From Neurospora crassa OR74A (lineage: Eukaryota; Ascomycota; Sordariomycetes; Sordariales; Sordariaceae), in NCBI RefSeq assembly GCF_000182925.2, contig NC_026506.1, positions 1 to 64,000 of the forward strand: 64,000 nt of DNA. Reading direction: 5' to 3'. Shown here piece by piece: positions 9,191 to 20,713 of this stretch. The translations under genes and the position numbers were made by a program. Position 1 is the first letter of the stretch. The number at the start of each line of letters is the position of its first letter. The notes beneath the pieces were generated by a model, which was not told the DNA's origin, made no database searches, and saw nothing but the letters and a program-made list of their open reading frames with translations.

Positions 9191-11740
9191 ATGGCAGCCG
9201 TGTACTCGTCGTCTACCATGGCCACGTCCGAACGGAGCCGTCGCTCAAGACTCGATTCCACACTTGTTGACTTCTCTCCGGGCCTGGATACCGAGTCTGA
9301 TCCCCTATTACGATCTACCAATCCGTTTGCCCGCGACCATGATTGTCCTTCACATGAACCGTACCGCTCCATCGCCACCGCCAACTCCTGCTCATTCTCC
9401 CATGTCTCCATCAGCCAGCAGTCCCAATCCCAGCCCTCCCTCCTCCAGCTCAGGCACAGAATCAACCGCAAAACAGATCTCCTCCTTCTCCCGCTCCTCT
9501 CCACCCTCTACCTCTTCAATGGCCTCGACCGCGGCAACGTCGGGAACGCTCAGACGCAGGGGTTCACAGCGGATATCGGGTGCGAGCCGCGCGATTTGAA
9601 CCTGGCTATCTCGGCATTTTGGGTCATGTTTGTTGCTTGTCAGCCGGTATCCGCTGCTTTTGGGAGGAGATGGGGAGGGAGAGTGTGGATTGTTGGAATC
9701 ATGGTAGGTTTTTGAATTGTGATACAATCTGTCTGGCTCTTAGGATCGCGACGATGATGGATCGATGGAGTGAGATTTTGGGTAGAAACCAGAGTCGCGG
9801 ATGGCTCACTGGCTCAATCTCTCTGAATTGGATCCTCAAACTGAATCCAGGAACACTTGACTAACACGCACTTTGTCTTTTTTGTCCAACTGTAGCTCAG
9901 CTGGGGAGCATTGACACTGTCTCAGGCCTTTATCAAAGGAAGAGGTGAGTTGATATTCATACTGTAGCCCTGCATGGCAGTTTTATCGAACTGCTCGAAC
10001 TCCATCAAGTTACAAGTCTTTGGCTCATGTCTCCTTCCCAATCTCCAAACCAGTCACTACCTACTCTTTACATACCTCCACCCACTCACACAGTTCCCAA
10101 GGCTAACGTACTCACGAACCATAATAGGCTCGCTTCTAACCACCCGCCTTCTCATCGGCGCCTTCGAAGCCGGATTTTATCCCACGGCCCTCGCCTACTT
10201 GACAGTGTTCTATCCCCCTTATGACCTTGCTGTGCGCATTGCGCTGTTCTATGGACAATACGCGGTGGCAGGGGCGTTTTCTGGGGCCATAGGTATGTAC
10301 AACGTCCCTTCCGTGTCTCCGTGAACCTTTCGACATGTCATCAGTGCCGCCGAAGGTGCAGTAATGATGGTGAAACCATGACTCAGCCCACCCTGTCGCG
10401 GCCAGCAGACGTTAACGTTGACGGGGACTGGTGTGCATGTGCATCCACGGCTCCATTCACATATGATCCCCGGCCATGGCCCATGTCCATCAACCCAACA
10501 ATCATCTATGCACGCACCACAGTCACAGTATAAGTTGCTCTCACCCTGGGGATTCGCTCACTAACCGCGAGTGGACTAGCCTATGCTATATTCCGGATAG
10601 AGCACCCGACTTTGAAGAGCTGGCAGCTCCTGTTCCTCATTGAAGGTGGTGCGACGTGTCTTGTCGCACTGTTTGCATGGGTATGGTTGCCCGAGGGGCC
10701 GGAGAGTGCTTGGTTTTTGACAACGGAGGAAAGAGCGTTATTCAGGAGATGTCGAGTCGTAGATGGAGTTAAAGCTAGTAGTGAATGGGCAGAAGAGGGC
10801 GATGATGAAGAGACCGGACATGGATATAGAGTGAACGGGAGATGCCATAATGACGATGAGACTGAGAGTCAGCGGATGGTAACAGGAGGTGTTGAAGAAG
10901 AAGCATCCGGGCGTTTTGTAACCTGGCGAGAAGTTGTCGAAACTGTCCGTGACTGGAAGCTCTGGTTCCTTCTTCTTTGCAACATTTGCGCCAGTGTCCC
11001 CAGCACCGCATTCTCGGTCTTCTTACCTTTGGTGGTAGAGGGGATGGGATACTCGGCCCTGCAAGCCAACCTGGTTCGTTGAATGATTTCTCATCTCTGC
11101 ATCAGATTCCCGCACTCATAGTACATGTCCGCTAATACTCTCCGGCAAACAGATGTCAGTACCCCCCTTCGTCTTTGGCGCATTGGGCGTCTACCTCTTT
11201 GCCCTTTCCTCCGACCGCAGTCAAGAGCGGGGATATCACATCATGGCTGGACTTGCCATTTCCGCAGTCGGGTTAGCAGGCATTGTTTTCACCACTTCCT
11301 CGTCCGGCAAGTACATGGCCCTGTGCATTCTTCTCTTCGGCTCCTACGTACCCCCGCCCCTAACCGCTGCTTGGCTATCCAATAACACGCGTTCCCCCAA
11401 CAAGAGAGCACTTGTGCTGGGTGTCAACGGATGGGGTAATCTGGCGGGGGTTATTGGGAGCTGGGTGTTTAGGATTGGCAGTGACCATGACGAGGGCCAT
11501 GGTCAAGAGGATAGGGGACATGGATATAGGGAGCCGTTATTGATCACATTTGGGTTTGTTGGGATAGCAATTATGGGGTATTGGGCGTATACGGAGGTGC
11601 TGAGGTGGGAGAACGGGAGAATGGATGAGGCTGAGGTTGGAAAGATGGTGGAGGAGAGCAGCATGAAATGGGACAGCGAGAATCGATGTAGGACAATGCA
11701 TGGGGAGGGGAAGCCAAGTTCTAGGGGTCATAACTTGTAG
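9191..11740 (+). CDS. Major facilitator, anion:cation symporter (ACS) type
   Basis: Five exons: 9191-9703, 9896-9944, 10128-10292, 10580-11073 and 11153-11740, giving about 602 residues. All junctions keep frame and three introns have clear CTAAC-type branch sites. After a ~100-residue polar N-terminus come about 12 membrane segments. The family signatures are present: LYLFNGLDRGNVGNAQTQG in TM1, LLIGAFEAGFYPTALAYL in TM4, and the LKSWQLLFLIEGG helix, all typical of the allantoate/nicotinate/pantothenate permease group. The TM6-TM7 cytoplasmic loop is enlarged by a polar, acidic insert of about 50 residues. A small organic anion or vitamin is the probable substrate, taken up with protons at the plasma membrane; the exact one cannot be read. 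Intron 4 has an unusual donor, GTTCGT. The next in-frame ATG downstream is at 9218. Confidence 0.88.
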
Positions 11741-11750
11741 GCCAAGGGTC

Positions 11751-11754
<4 letters not shown>

Positions 11755-11791
<37 letters not shown>
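11755..11791. repeat. Poly(A) tract, 37 bases
   Basis: A run of about 37 A starts 14 bases after the ACS transporter stop codon and ends in an AGAAAG patch. It is most simply a homopolymer microsatellite in the 3' UTR, and its length is probably variable between isolates. Confidence 0.9.
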
Positions 11792-11793
<2 letters not shown>

Positions 11794-12698
11794 AAGAAAC
11801 GGTGGTACGTAGGTGGTGGATGTAGGTATACATCAGCTCCGTATGTCGGGTACCTCGTCCTTTTGATTGACAAAAAGATTGGGTATCAACGATCGCAGTG
11901 ATTAGTGTAATGCAAGGACCAGCAGTTGTGGCTTGTGGGTATGTAGCTGCGTTGGTCCTTGGTGGATTTCTCGTAGATCTGCCTGACCGAGTTCTCGAAT
12001 GGTGAAATTCTAGACTGGACTGAATGTGAATCAATGTCGTGTGAATTGGTTCCAATGCTACGCGGCCAGCCCCCCACTCTCGCACATTCATGTTGCGTCC
12101 CAGCGTTGCCTGTTCTGGCTCACATTGATCACACATGGAGACTTGGTAGACACTGGAGACACACCGCCCGTCCCAGGACCCATTGTTGTCAGGATCGGTG
12201 GTGAAAAGGCGGAGGAGGATTGCCATGCCGGGCACTCCATGGCAACCATGCCATTCCATGACACGGGTCCTGACGGGTTAGCACTGTCTTGGTTGTACAA
12301 TACTTTGGAGATGAGTGCAAGGCCGGGTATCCTCTTGGACCACGGGGTACCCATGTTACCGTTTCTGTTTCTTCAGCAGCTCCGGATGCCACTCGACGCT
12401 TGCTGGAGACGGGAGCTACAGTATGCTGATGCTCGCTGTGCTGAGCCAGAGCCATGAAGTGGAAATCCAATCATCCGATCCCACGGGTACACTCGCACTG
12501 CGCTGTACCTTCCATGTCGACCTTGTCATTGTCTTGTCACTGGATACTCCGACTCAGTGGCAGGACTGCTTGTCAGCATCAATGGACGCCGCCGTTCGGT
12601 TTGTCAGATTGGAAGCTTCACCTTGAATTTTGCACAGGCCAGTCTAACCCCTCTGGGCCTAGCATCCTTCGCCGGTCTCGCGGCTGCGCTTGTCATGG

Positions 12699-12710
12699 TA
12701 GGTACCTAGG
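12699..12710. repeat. TAGGTACCTAGG motif
   Basis: An exact copy of the window's recurrent palindromic core, in the long region upstream of the Zn2Cys6 gene. Confidence 0.6.
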
Positions 12711-12756
12711 TCATGGTGGGCGGCCAGAAGCAGCGAGTGGCTCCCGGTCCCATCCA

Positions 12757-12829
12757 CCCCCCCCCCCCCCCCCCAGTCGAACAGAATGTTTCCCCTCCTT
12801 CCATTTTTTTTTTTTTTTTTTTTTTTTTT
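12757..12829. repeat. Poly(C)/poly(T) homopolymer pair
   Basis: A run of 18 C at 12757-12774 is followed 29 bases later by a run of 26 T at 12804-12829. Both are simple mononucleotide microsatellites. Long C/G runs are uncommon and prone to sequencing error, so the true lengths are uncertain. Confidence 0.85.
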
Positions 12830-15086
12830 CGCTCACCTCACCACGCTCTGATGAAAGAGCGATTGTCGAGTGACAGGTGACTTGTCATGGGAGTGTGGGT
12901 TGACGATTGACCAGTCCCTCGTTTGCATCGTGTCATTGAAGGATGGACCGAGAAGACACTGTTTCGTCCCTACGAATTATTGCCTTGTCGACAAGCAACC
13001 TCGACGCAAGGTAAGCTTTTTTGAAGACACTGCACGGAGAGGAGTCGGGAAGTAATCGGGCATCAGCCCATTGGGTGCTTTTCCCCCCTTCCGGTGCCGT
13101 CGGCGCAAATGGTCCATGCATCCCGGTGAAGGCTGATGCATGAGGATGAACCGGCAAGAGCAGACAACAACAGGCTGTGAGGACCGAGTTGTGGTAGCAC
13201 AAGGAGCGAATGTCAAGCCCGGGCCTGTTCTGTCCCATGTTTTTGCCTCCAAGGCTTTGGATACCTCCCGTCTCAGCTATTGCATGTTGATGAAATGACC
13301 AAACAAACAGAATGAAGCGAACGGGGAAGGGCGGTCGCGGGTTTAAAAAGGGAAAAAAAATGAAAATTGCAGTAGGTACTTGGACTACCTTACCGCCCTT
13401 GCCTCACCTTCCTCCTCCGAGCCATCTGTGATTCTGCGGTACCCGCCATGGACATGTTACCCCTCCGAGTCCACATTTCTACTTGCCCACTCGACATCTG
13501 TGCCCCGTGCCCCTGTACCCGGTCGGGACCAGTGGGAGGAAACAGTGGGCTCCGACGGTCGATGGAAGAGCGGGTGCGCACGGGCTGTTTTCCGGATACA
13601 GTACCAAAGACATGCTCTAGGGCAGCTCGGCAGGTACGTTACCTCCAGATGTAGCTTGGGTTAGCGGGGTGTCTTCCCCCCACCCGCGTGTATGCCCTGG
13701 CCGTGTGCCCACCGGCGCCCCAGCGAGCCCTGGTAGCCCCTGGCAAGCCCTCTCAGGCCCCGGCAACGGACTTAGCTGCCACAAAGCCTGCTATCACCGA
13801 GTACCTTGCAAATATTTCGGTGGTGTTCTTCCCATCCATTCCCGTCCGTCCCCTCCCCCAAGGAATCCCTCCAATCCTCGCACCACGCAATCCGAATCCG
13901 CCAAAAGCGCATGGAAGTGGCCGGCGCGGGTACAAAATCCACGGACGGGTACTGACACCGATGCCAGTGCGGTACTCGCTGCTAGCTTAATCATCAGCCG
14001 CCGCTTGTCGCCGACTCCTTCCTTTTCTTCGACTTCGACCTGCGTGCTGTGTGGCCGACGGTGACGGGATCTTGAGCACGAACGAATTGGAAATCCGGGT
14101 GTGGTTCTTGAAAGTCGACGTCTCGATTCCATCCCGACCTGGGCTGATTCCACTTCTCCTCCGGCGGCTGCCCTACTCACCTTGCTGCTGCTCCCGACCT
14201 TCCTTGTCCCGTTGTCCCGTCTCTCCGTCGTTGCTGCCCGTTGTGGATGACGACCTAACCACTGACCCCCGTTGTCCCCGTTTTCTCCTTCCCGTTTTCT
14301 TCTGGAGCGAGGAAGTGAGTGACTTGGCGGAACAGAACTTGCATTTACACTTGCCGTCTTTCGGTCTTGCCTTTTCGTCTTTTCTTCACCTGACTCGCCC
14401 CCCCCCCTCTTTCCAGTCTTCTCTTCTCTTCACTTCCTCCTTCTTCCACTCCCTCCCCTCCTCTTCCTCCATCCTTCCCGTCTTCCCTCGGTGCTTCTTC
14501 TCAGCTTCGTTCACCCAACTAACTACCCTCCTTCCTCCCCCCAACGACACGACCTGACGCCCCGTCTGGACGTGCCACCACCATCGCGACCACACGGACC
14601 ACACCGGTCGGTCAAGAGGGGGAGCCGTTGTCAGCGAGTCCTTAATTGTGTGCAGTGGTCAAGCCTGCACATCTGTGACCTCGATCGACATCACCCGGCC
14701 TCACTTCACCTCTCATCGCTCATTGACGCCGGCCGACCGCCGACACTCCCGGGCTCTCATCTCACTCACCTCACCGGTTGACAACTCACTCTCAACTACA
14801 AAGACTACCTGCCGAACGCATCATCGCCATCCTCGCCGTCGACAGGAGGTGAACAGGACGACGCGGCACTGGCAAGAACCAAGGCTATTTGACGCACACT
14901 GCCAGATGGAAAGTGTGGTCGGGTGCCAGTGTGATCCCAATCGCCTCATCATCCTACCGTCCCTGACCTATCGTCTCTTCTCGCCAAACTTTTCGGCATT
15001 TCCCCTCCTCCTTCCAGAACCCAAGGCAAGCACCACTTGGGATACAGGTGTGACAGCAACACCACACCGACAAGCTGGCTTCAGAT

Positions 15087-17707
15087 ATGCCGAGGTCGTC
15101 CAAGAGTTCGGGCGCCGACGATCCCAACTTTCGCTTACCCGTCAACCCGCGGCGGAAAAAGGTCGCGCCCGAGCAACGCAAGCGCGTGGCCCTCGCCTGC
15201 AACAACTGCAATGTCAAGCGCATCAAGTGCTCGGGCGAGAAGCCGTGTCGCCAGTGCACCCAGGCCCAGCGCCAGTGCATCTACCCCCAGGGCGTTAAAA
15301 AGGTTACCGTCCCCCAGACTTACATTGACGGGCTGCTCGGCAAGATAGCCAAATACGAGAGTCAACTCCAGATCACCAGCAAAGCGGCTGGCGGCAATGG
15401 CAATGGTAACAGCAAGATTGACCTCAGCGGCTTGCTTCAGCCGTTGCAGGCTGTCCAGGAAGGGGATCAGGGCGGCATGAGCATCGACTCGCCAGACGGC
15501 GTAGGGGCCGCCGGCCAGGCCTATCTCACCGAAGGCTCGGTCACGTCCACGACGTCGCACTATGACTACCCTGTCCATGCACACAACCACAACTTTGAGC
15601 CCGCCTTCTCCATCGATGAGGACACGGAGATGCAGATGGACTACCCCGTCGACGACGGCAGAATGCTGGCCGATGCTGAGGGTACCGCTCGCTACCTTGG
15701 AGAAACCTCTGGCGCCACCTTCCTTGACTCGCTCAAGGCCTTCATCAAGACGACGCAGCCGCTGGCCTCCAAAGGTCTCTCTCCCAACCCTGAGACGCCC
15801 GACGGCAGCAGGAATGCAACCTTCCTCAATTCGGTTGGTCGCTACCAGACGTTCGATTCCCGGCCTCTCCTGCTTCCGACCATGGACGTGGAGCCGCGCA
15901 TCCCCACGCAGCTGGAAATCCAGGCCATGATCACGCAGTTCAAGACCTTTCTCCAGGACGACAACGGCAAGGCAGGGTGCGGCGGCATTTTTTTCTGGCC
16001 ATTCCAGGACCCCGCCAAGATGGCGCTACCGGACCAGTCCGGTTTTGGCACTGGCTTCAAGCTGGACACCACTAAACCGCGGAACCACACCGCTCGGGAG
16101 CACGGCCAACTGGCATTGGTCTACACAGCCTTTGCCTTTACCCATCTGCTGACCCTGACCGAGGAGAATTCCCGGGTGGATGGCCAATTGGGCGAAGCCC
16201 ACTATGCGGCGGCTAGGATGCTGATCGGAAACCCCCTGGACATGACGTCCTACACAATTTACAACGTGGCCGTCTTGGCCCTGATGGCCCTGTACCTGGT
16301 GGAGAACAATCGCCGAGATGCCGCCTACATGGCCATCAGCAACGCCATGCATCTCAGCGTGATGCACGGCGTGCACAGGGAAAGTTCAGTCACCGAGGTC
16401 GAGCGTAGGACTTTCTGGACGGTTTACAACATCGATCGGTTAGTCCATGCCATTTCCCACCCGTGTTGCCTCCTAGCGTCAACTAGCCAACCACTTGCTG
16501 ACACATACCTGTTTCTTCTAGCTGGCTGAGCTGCTTGATGGGTCGCCCACCCGCGGTCCCTCATCAAGCCATTACCCTGTCCCTGCCACAGGAAGCCCCG
16601 TGAGTTGTACCCTTCAATCGTACCTTCACCGTACTTGGCCTAATGGTGTGTCTCGATAGGGGCCTTCCTTCGCCGCTTGGGCTGTGTGCACATGTGGAAC
16701 TGTCCAAGATTTCCGCGTACATCGTCAACAACAGCTATCGTCATCATGCGAACAAGCCGGCCGACGGGTTCGATGAGCTGCCCTTTTCGGTCGCGATTGG
16801 GAAGCTTGATCAATGGCATGAGAACCTGCCCAAGAGCTTGAAGCTCGAGAATTTGGAGGAGAGTCCCAGCAACTATTACTACTATGCACTCCAACCCGAA
16901 GCCGAGGACCCGGCACTCGGTACCGACCGGGCTTTGTTGTCACTGCACATGGCTTACAATCAGGTATGCAACCCTGTTTTCACCCCTGACATGATGTGCA
17001 TGGCAGACAGCTAACGGTTGTAGCTCATCATCTTGGCAATCCGTCCCGCATTCCTCACCGCCGTTAAGAAGAAGGTGGCCAATACCTGGTTGACACCTGG
17101 GCTTGAGGGCCCCGGAGCGGAACCGGAGAATCCTTGGACCCGAGCCATTCGCAAGTGCAGCGATGCCGCACGGCGCAACCTCCGCATCGGCAGACGGCTA
17201 CAAATCATCAGCCCCGGCCAGAAGCTGCTCGTGCAGGACCTCCATCACATCTTCAATGCTGCCATCATCCTTCTGATGCATCAAATCCTCTTTGTCAACC
17301 AAAGAGTGTACGACATGTTCCTCATCGACAAGGCAAAGGAGGTGTTCAAGAATGAGGCGATGACGGGCAGTGACTATGGGAAGGACTGTCACAACGTCCT
17401 CAACGATCTGAAGCCCTTGGTCGATAAGCTGCACGAAGTAATTCACCGCAAGGAGCATGAGCAGCTGTCTGTCCCCACGGAGAAGCAGCAGAGCGGATCG
17501 GTGCATAGCCCTGTGAACAGAGAGACCACACCGGGTGCCCTCTCGGGCCCGATAACGGGCTCTCCGACGAAGCCGTATCCCAGCCATGTGCAAGGCTGGT
17601 TACAGAATGTGAGACCTGAAGACGGTACCACGGTTGTTCAGGAGCTCAAGACATGGCAGGATGATGACGGTATGCAGGTATATAGACCGGGCAATTCGCT
17701 TGCCTAA
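15087..17707 (+). CDS. Zn2Cys6 fungal-specific transcription factor
   Basis: Four exons, 15087-16438, 16522-16599, 16660-16963 and 17024-17707, give about 805 residues; each junction restores frame. A binuclear zinc cluster has the classical spacing C38-X2-C41-X6-C48-X5-C54-X2-C57-X6-C64, flanked by basic residues that suit DNA binding. A short linker and probable coiled dimerisation element (YIDGLLGKIAKYESQL) follow. The middle of the protein, about residues 280-600, matches the fungal transcription factor regulatory domain, with the typical FWTVYNIDRWLSCLMGRPPAV segment formed only after splicing. The C-terminal 100 residues are polar. It should act in the nucleus as a pathway regulator. 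Its targets cannot be told from sequence, though cutinase- and catabolic-type regulators share this architecture. Confidence 0.92.
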
Positions 17708-18036
17708 GACCATGTTATGTTGTTGGTTCTCTCGTGTCATCCTTCTTGTCTTTGGCGTTTGGAAGTTCCCATGTGTTGGACACCACGGATGCACTTGCTT
17801 GTTAGAAGTCTCATGATACAAATTGCACGGCAGGCATTGGCACTAGCGATTATACCCCTTTACTTGATAGAATTAGCGTTAAATTTGTTAGACCTCAAAG
17901 CATCCTTTGCCTTCTTCGATGACACATTGGTAAAACTCCGTACCCTCGCGCACTCCATGGGCTGCCCTTGACACTTGATGATTTGAGCTGATATCGTTCT
18001 CCTTTTTCTATCATCCGGTACCACTGCAGCATCAGC
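17708..18036. other. Convergent 3' region
   Basis: A short gap between the ends of the Zn2Cys6 gene and the Nudix/eIF2B-like gene. It has AT-rich patches suited to 3'-end formation on both strands. No gene is seen. Confidence 0.5.
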
Positions 18037-19815
18037 TCACAAGAGTCCAAAAAGTCGTTTCTCCAAACCCTGAAGCGCCTCTGACTTCTTCTTCACGTTC
18101 TCATCATTCCATTCGCCCTCCTCAGTAACGTAAGCATCAATGAGCCCTCCGGCACACCACTCGAAAGACACGTTTCTCACTTCCACTTTTACCTGCGTCT
18201 TCTCCTTTTCTTCATGCTTTTTCTCTTTCGTCTTCCCCTCAAATCTTGTGGCATGAGCAAAGTTCAATACTGTCCTGGCAGCCCCTCTAATCCGCTTACT
18301 ACTGCCCTCGCCCATCCACACCCTCGTCACTTGTTCCAAACCCTGATCCTCCACTACGTGTTGTTCTGGCGGTCCAGGGAGTGCCACCTTTTCCGAGTCG
18401 CAAAGGACTACCACCTTGGCTTCTTTTGCGTTGTGTTGAGTGGCGAGGAGAACAGACAGCGAGCCAGTCTTGTTACTCACTGAGCCGTCTGAAGCGATGC
18501 GGTCGGCGCCTATCACCACCAGCTGCACCCCCCGAGTGGCATGACAGGCCGAGGCATCGGTGTAGATGGTGATGCTATGTTGGCGGTCGTTACTGGATGC
18601 CAACTCTGTGGAGAGAGCTTTGGCGAGGCTGGCGGCGAGAGAGACGCCTTCGAGCAGGGGCCGGGATTCAAGGACGCGGATATCAAGGACGGAATTGGGG
18701 AGAAGGATGGGGAGATGGGAAAGGGCGTGGGTGATGGTGGAGGACTCCGACAAGGTCAGTATAGAAAGAGGTTTTTGAGGTGTATTGAAGGAGGGGAGGT
18801 TACGGGAGATGTAGGAAGCGAACGATCGGGAAATCTGGTCATTGGTCAAGGGGCGGGCGGAGATCTCCCGGTCCAAAATGGAGATGATGGTTGATTTGAG
18901 TTGCTTTCCGCTGCTCTTGGACCTGGTGGCATGGTCCTGGAAAACTTTAGCCTCAACGGAAGCCAAAGCAGACAACAAAGCAGACATGATCGCCGCGCCC
19001 ATACTCTCCCGTCCATTCTTCCACAGATGCCATGCAGCCATTCTGATGTCTTTCCACCATTTGGCCTCTTTCCCATCTCCATTCTCTCCATCCAAGACAC
19101 CGTCGTCCATCTTGTCGATCACATCCCGCAAGATACGCAAGGCATCACCTGCCATTTGCCTCGCCCCACTCACATAATCCTCTTCCAGACGTTTACACCC
19201 CTCCGCCAGCACTTTTCCGGCTTCAAGTCCAAGATCAATCTCAAACCAGACCCTCCTCAAACTCTCCTTCAGCTTCGGCACTCCTCCGAAATCTTCAGTA
19301 TCTCGCACGTCCAACGGATCGAACCATGCCCACCCCTCGTGCTCCCAATTGATTTTTATTCTCTTCTCGCTTCCCTCGCCATCCCCAGCCGGGTCCTTCA
19401 ACAAAAACGCAAACGGCCAGATTGTCCATTCTCGCCCGACTGATTCATCAGAGAAAGTGTACGGCTTCCCTTGCCGAAGGAGTTTCAGGTCGGAAGCAGT
19501 TAAAGTGGTCTCTTCATGAATCTCACGCCAGGCTGCGCTAAGGGGGGTAGGGTCGGTTGAATCGATGGAACCGGAGATGGGCGCGTAGTGATGGGTGTAA
19601 GTGCTGACTTTGTCGGAGCGTTTGAACAGAGCCACGAGTGGTTTTTGGATAGATGGATCAAAACTGGAGGTAGTCGGTAGAGAGGAGGAGGATGGAGGGG
19701 AAAAGTAAGCAGGGGGGAGTTTGAAGATGAAAGAAGAGACCACGGATCGGCGTTTTAGTGGCTTGTGGTTGGTAGAGCTACTTGGAGCAGTGGATGACGG
19801 GGTAGAGGTGGACAT
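18037..19815 (-). CDS. Nudix domain fused to eIF2B-like domain
   Basis: An uninterrupted frame of about 592 residues from the ATG at 19815. Residues ~25-215 look like a Nudix hydrolase: the box core is AAWREIHEETTL, keeping the metal-binding REXXEE glutamates. The usual upstream Glu is Asp, one residue is inserted, and the late Gly is Thr. Residues ~220-590 match the eIF2B alpha/beta/delta-like and ribose-1,5-bisphosphate isomerase fold, with strands such as SITIYTDASACHATRG, VVIGADRIASDGSVSNKTGSLSVL and a C-terminal VSFEWCAGGLIDAYVTEEG. The second half probably binds a phosphorylated sugar or nucleotide rather than acting as a true eIF2B subunit. The frame stays open to an ATG at 19992, which would add 59 residues with a basic, possibly mitochondrial leader; the true start is unsettled. 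Confidence 0.85.
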   Translation of the reverse strand: MSTSTPSSTAPSSSTNHKPLKRRSVVSSFIFKLPPAYFSPPSSSSLPTTSSFDPSIQKPLVALFKRSDKVSTYTHHYAPISGSIDSTDPTPLSAAWREIHEETTLTASDLKLLRQGKPYTFSDESVGREWTIWPFAFLLKDPAGDGEGSEKRIKINWEHEGWAWFDPLDVRDTEDFGGVPKLKESLRRVWFEIDLGLEAGKVLAEGCKRLEEDYVSGARQMAGDALRILRDVIDKMDDGVLDGENGDGKEAKWWKDIRMAAWHLWKNGRESMGAAIMSALLSALASVEAKVFQDHATRSKSSGKQLKSTIISILDREISARPLTNDQISRSFASYISRNLPSFNTPQKPLSILTLSESSTITHALSHLPILLPNSVLDIRVLESRPLLEGVSLAASLAKALSTELASSNDRQHSITIYTDASACHATRGVQLVVIGADRIASDGSVSNKTGSLSVLLATQHNAKEAKVVVLCDSEKVALPGPPEQHVVEDQGLEQVTRVWMGEGSSKRIRGAARTVLNFAHATRFEGKTKEKKHEEKEKTQVKVEVRNVSFEWCAGGLIDAYVTEEGEWNDENVKKKSEALQGLEKRLFGLL

Positions 19816-20713
19816 CTCCGATAACGACCGATGCAGGATGTGGGTAGAATGGTGATGGGCAATATATCGCAAGCTGATCCAGCGTAGGCTCGTCAACAAT
19901 TGCACAAGGTTATGTTCAGCGCTCGCCCAATGGAGAACTGAAGGAAGGGAAGATGAATACCTACCTACAACGTTGGATTTGTTCGGCTGCAATGTCGCGA
20001 TGAGCGGTATGGTACGATGACGTCACCCTCAAAGTGCCCCGGTCTATCGAGGGCCAGATCAACAGATAAGGGTTAGGGGCTGTGATTGACAATAACGCAA
20101 AGAGGAGGTACCTAGAGGTAAACACCTGGAACGCGAGACACTACGTGATAGCTACTTCTAGGTATTCGTACAACCTAGGCTCAAAACAGAGTACGCAGAA
20201 TTTTAGTCACTTGTGGTTTCTCTGCGATTTTGCGTTTCATACAGATTCATAGTTTCATACTCGCAATGCCTCCCCATTATTCTTATCACTCCCAGAGCCT
20301 TCTGCTTGCTACACCTATCTCACGATACCTAGGGAGTGAGGCTGATATCAAATACAACGGTAGCTATCAGGCAGGATGAAATGGTGCGTTGTTTACCTAT
20401 CATTAGCGCTTATTCAGGCATCGAGATAAATTCGATCATAACTGGTCCGCAGAATAGCAGCCGTTCTCGCCAAGAACATTGAAGGGTGGTGTTACTCAGC
20501 GCCCTTGCACAGCATCAACATTCGGGCGTTTCATTCGTACCACATCGAGCCCCTGACGCCCCTTTTAGTATAAGTCCGACGCTGGTCCAGAATCTCATAA
20601 AGATCATGTTCAGCTTTTGGTTTTGCTGCGCCGCTGGTGTGGATCGGGGCTTGGTCGATTGGACATATAACATTGAGGTCTCGACCATTGTCGGCGTTTA
20701 AGACGAGGTCAAA
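19816..20713. promoter_or_regulatory. Divergent promoter region
   Basis: About 0.9 kb between the Nudix/eIF2B-like gene and the PAN-like gene, which face away from each other. It holds a TAGGTACCTA-family motif at about 20107-20120 and related CTAGGTA/CCTAGG half-sites at about 20157-20180 and 20325-20335. No gene is seen. Confidence 0.5.

Larger units (their letters stand above)
11741..15086. promoter_or_regulatory. Long leader/promoter region before the Zn2Cys6 gene
   Basis: This 3.3-kb stretch has no supported gene. It contains three long homopolymers (A at 11755-11791, C at 12757-12774, T at 12804-12829) and a TAGGTACCTAGG motif at 12699-12710. It also has a strongly pyrimidine-rich block at about 14140-14560, of the kind found around fungal transcription starts. 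The final 500 bp before the ATG hold several short upstream ORFs, so a long 5' UTR with translational control is possible for the regulator downstream. Confidence 0.5.

Noticed and set aside
11755-11791. Poly(A) tract after the ACS transporter as a retrocopy signature
   Set aside because: The gene has four introns with normal branch sites, so it is not a processed copy. The tract is a microsatellite.
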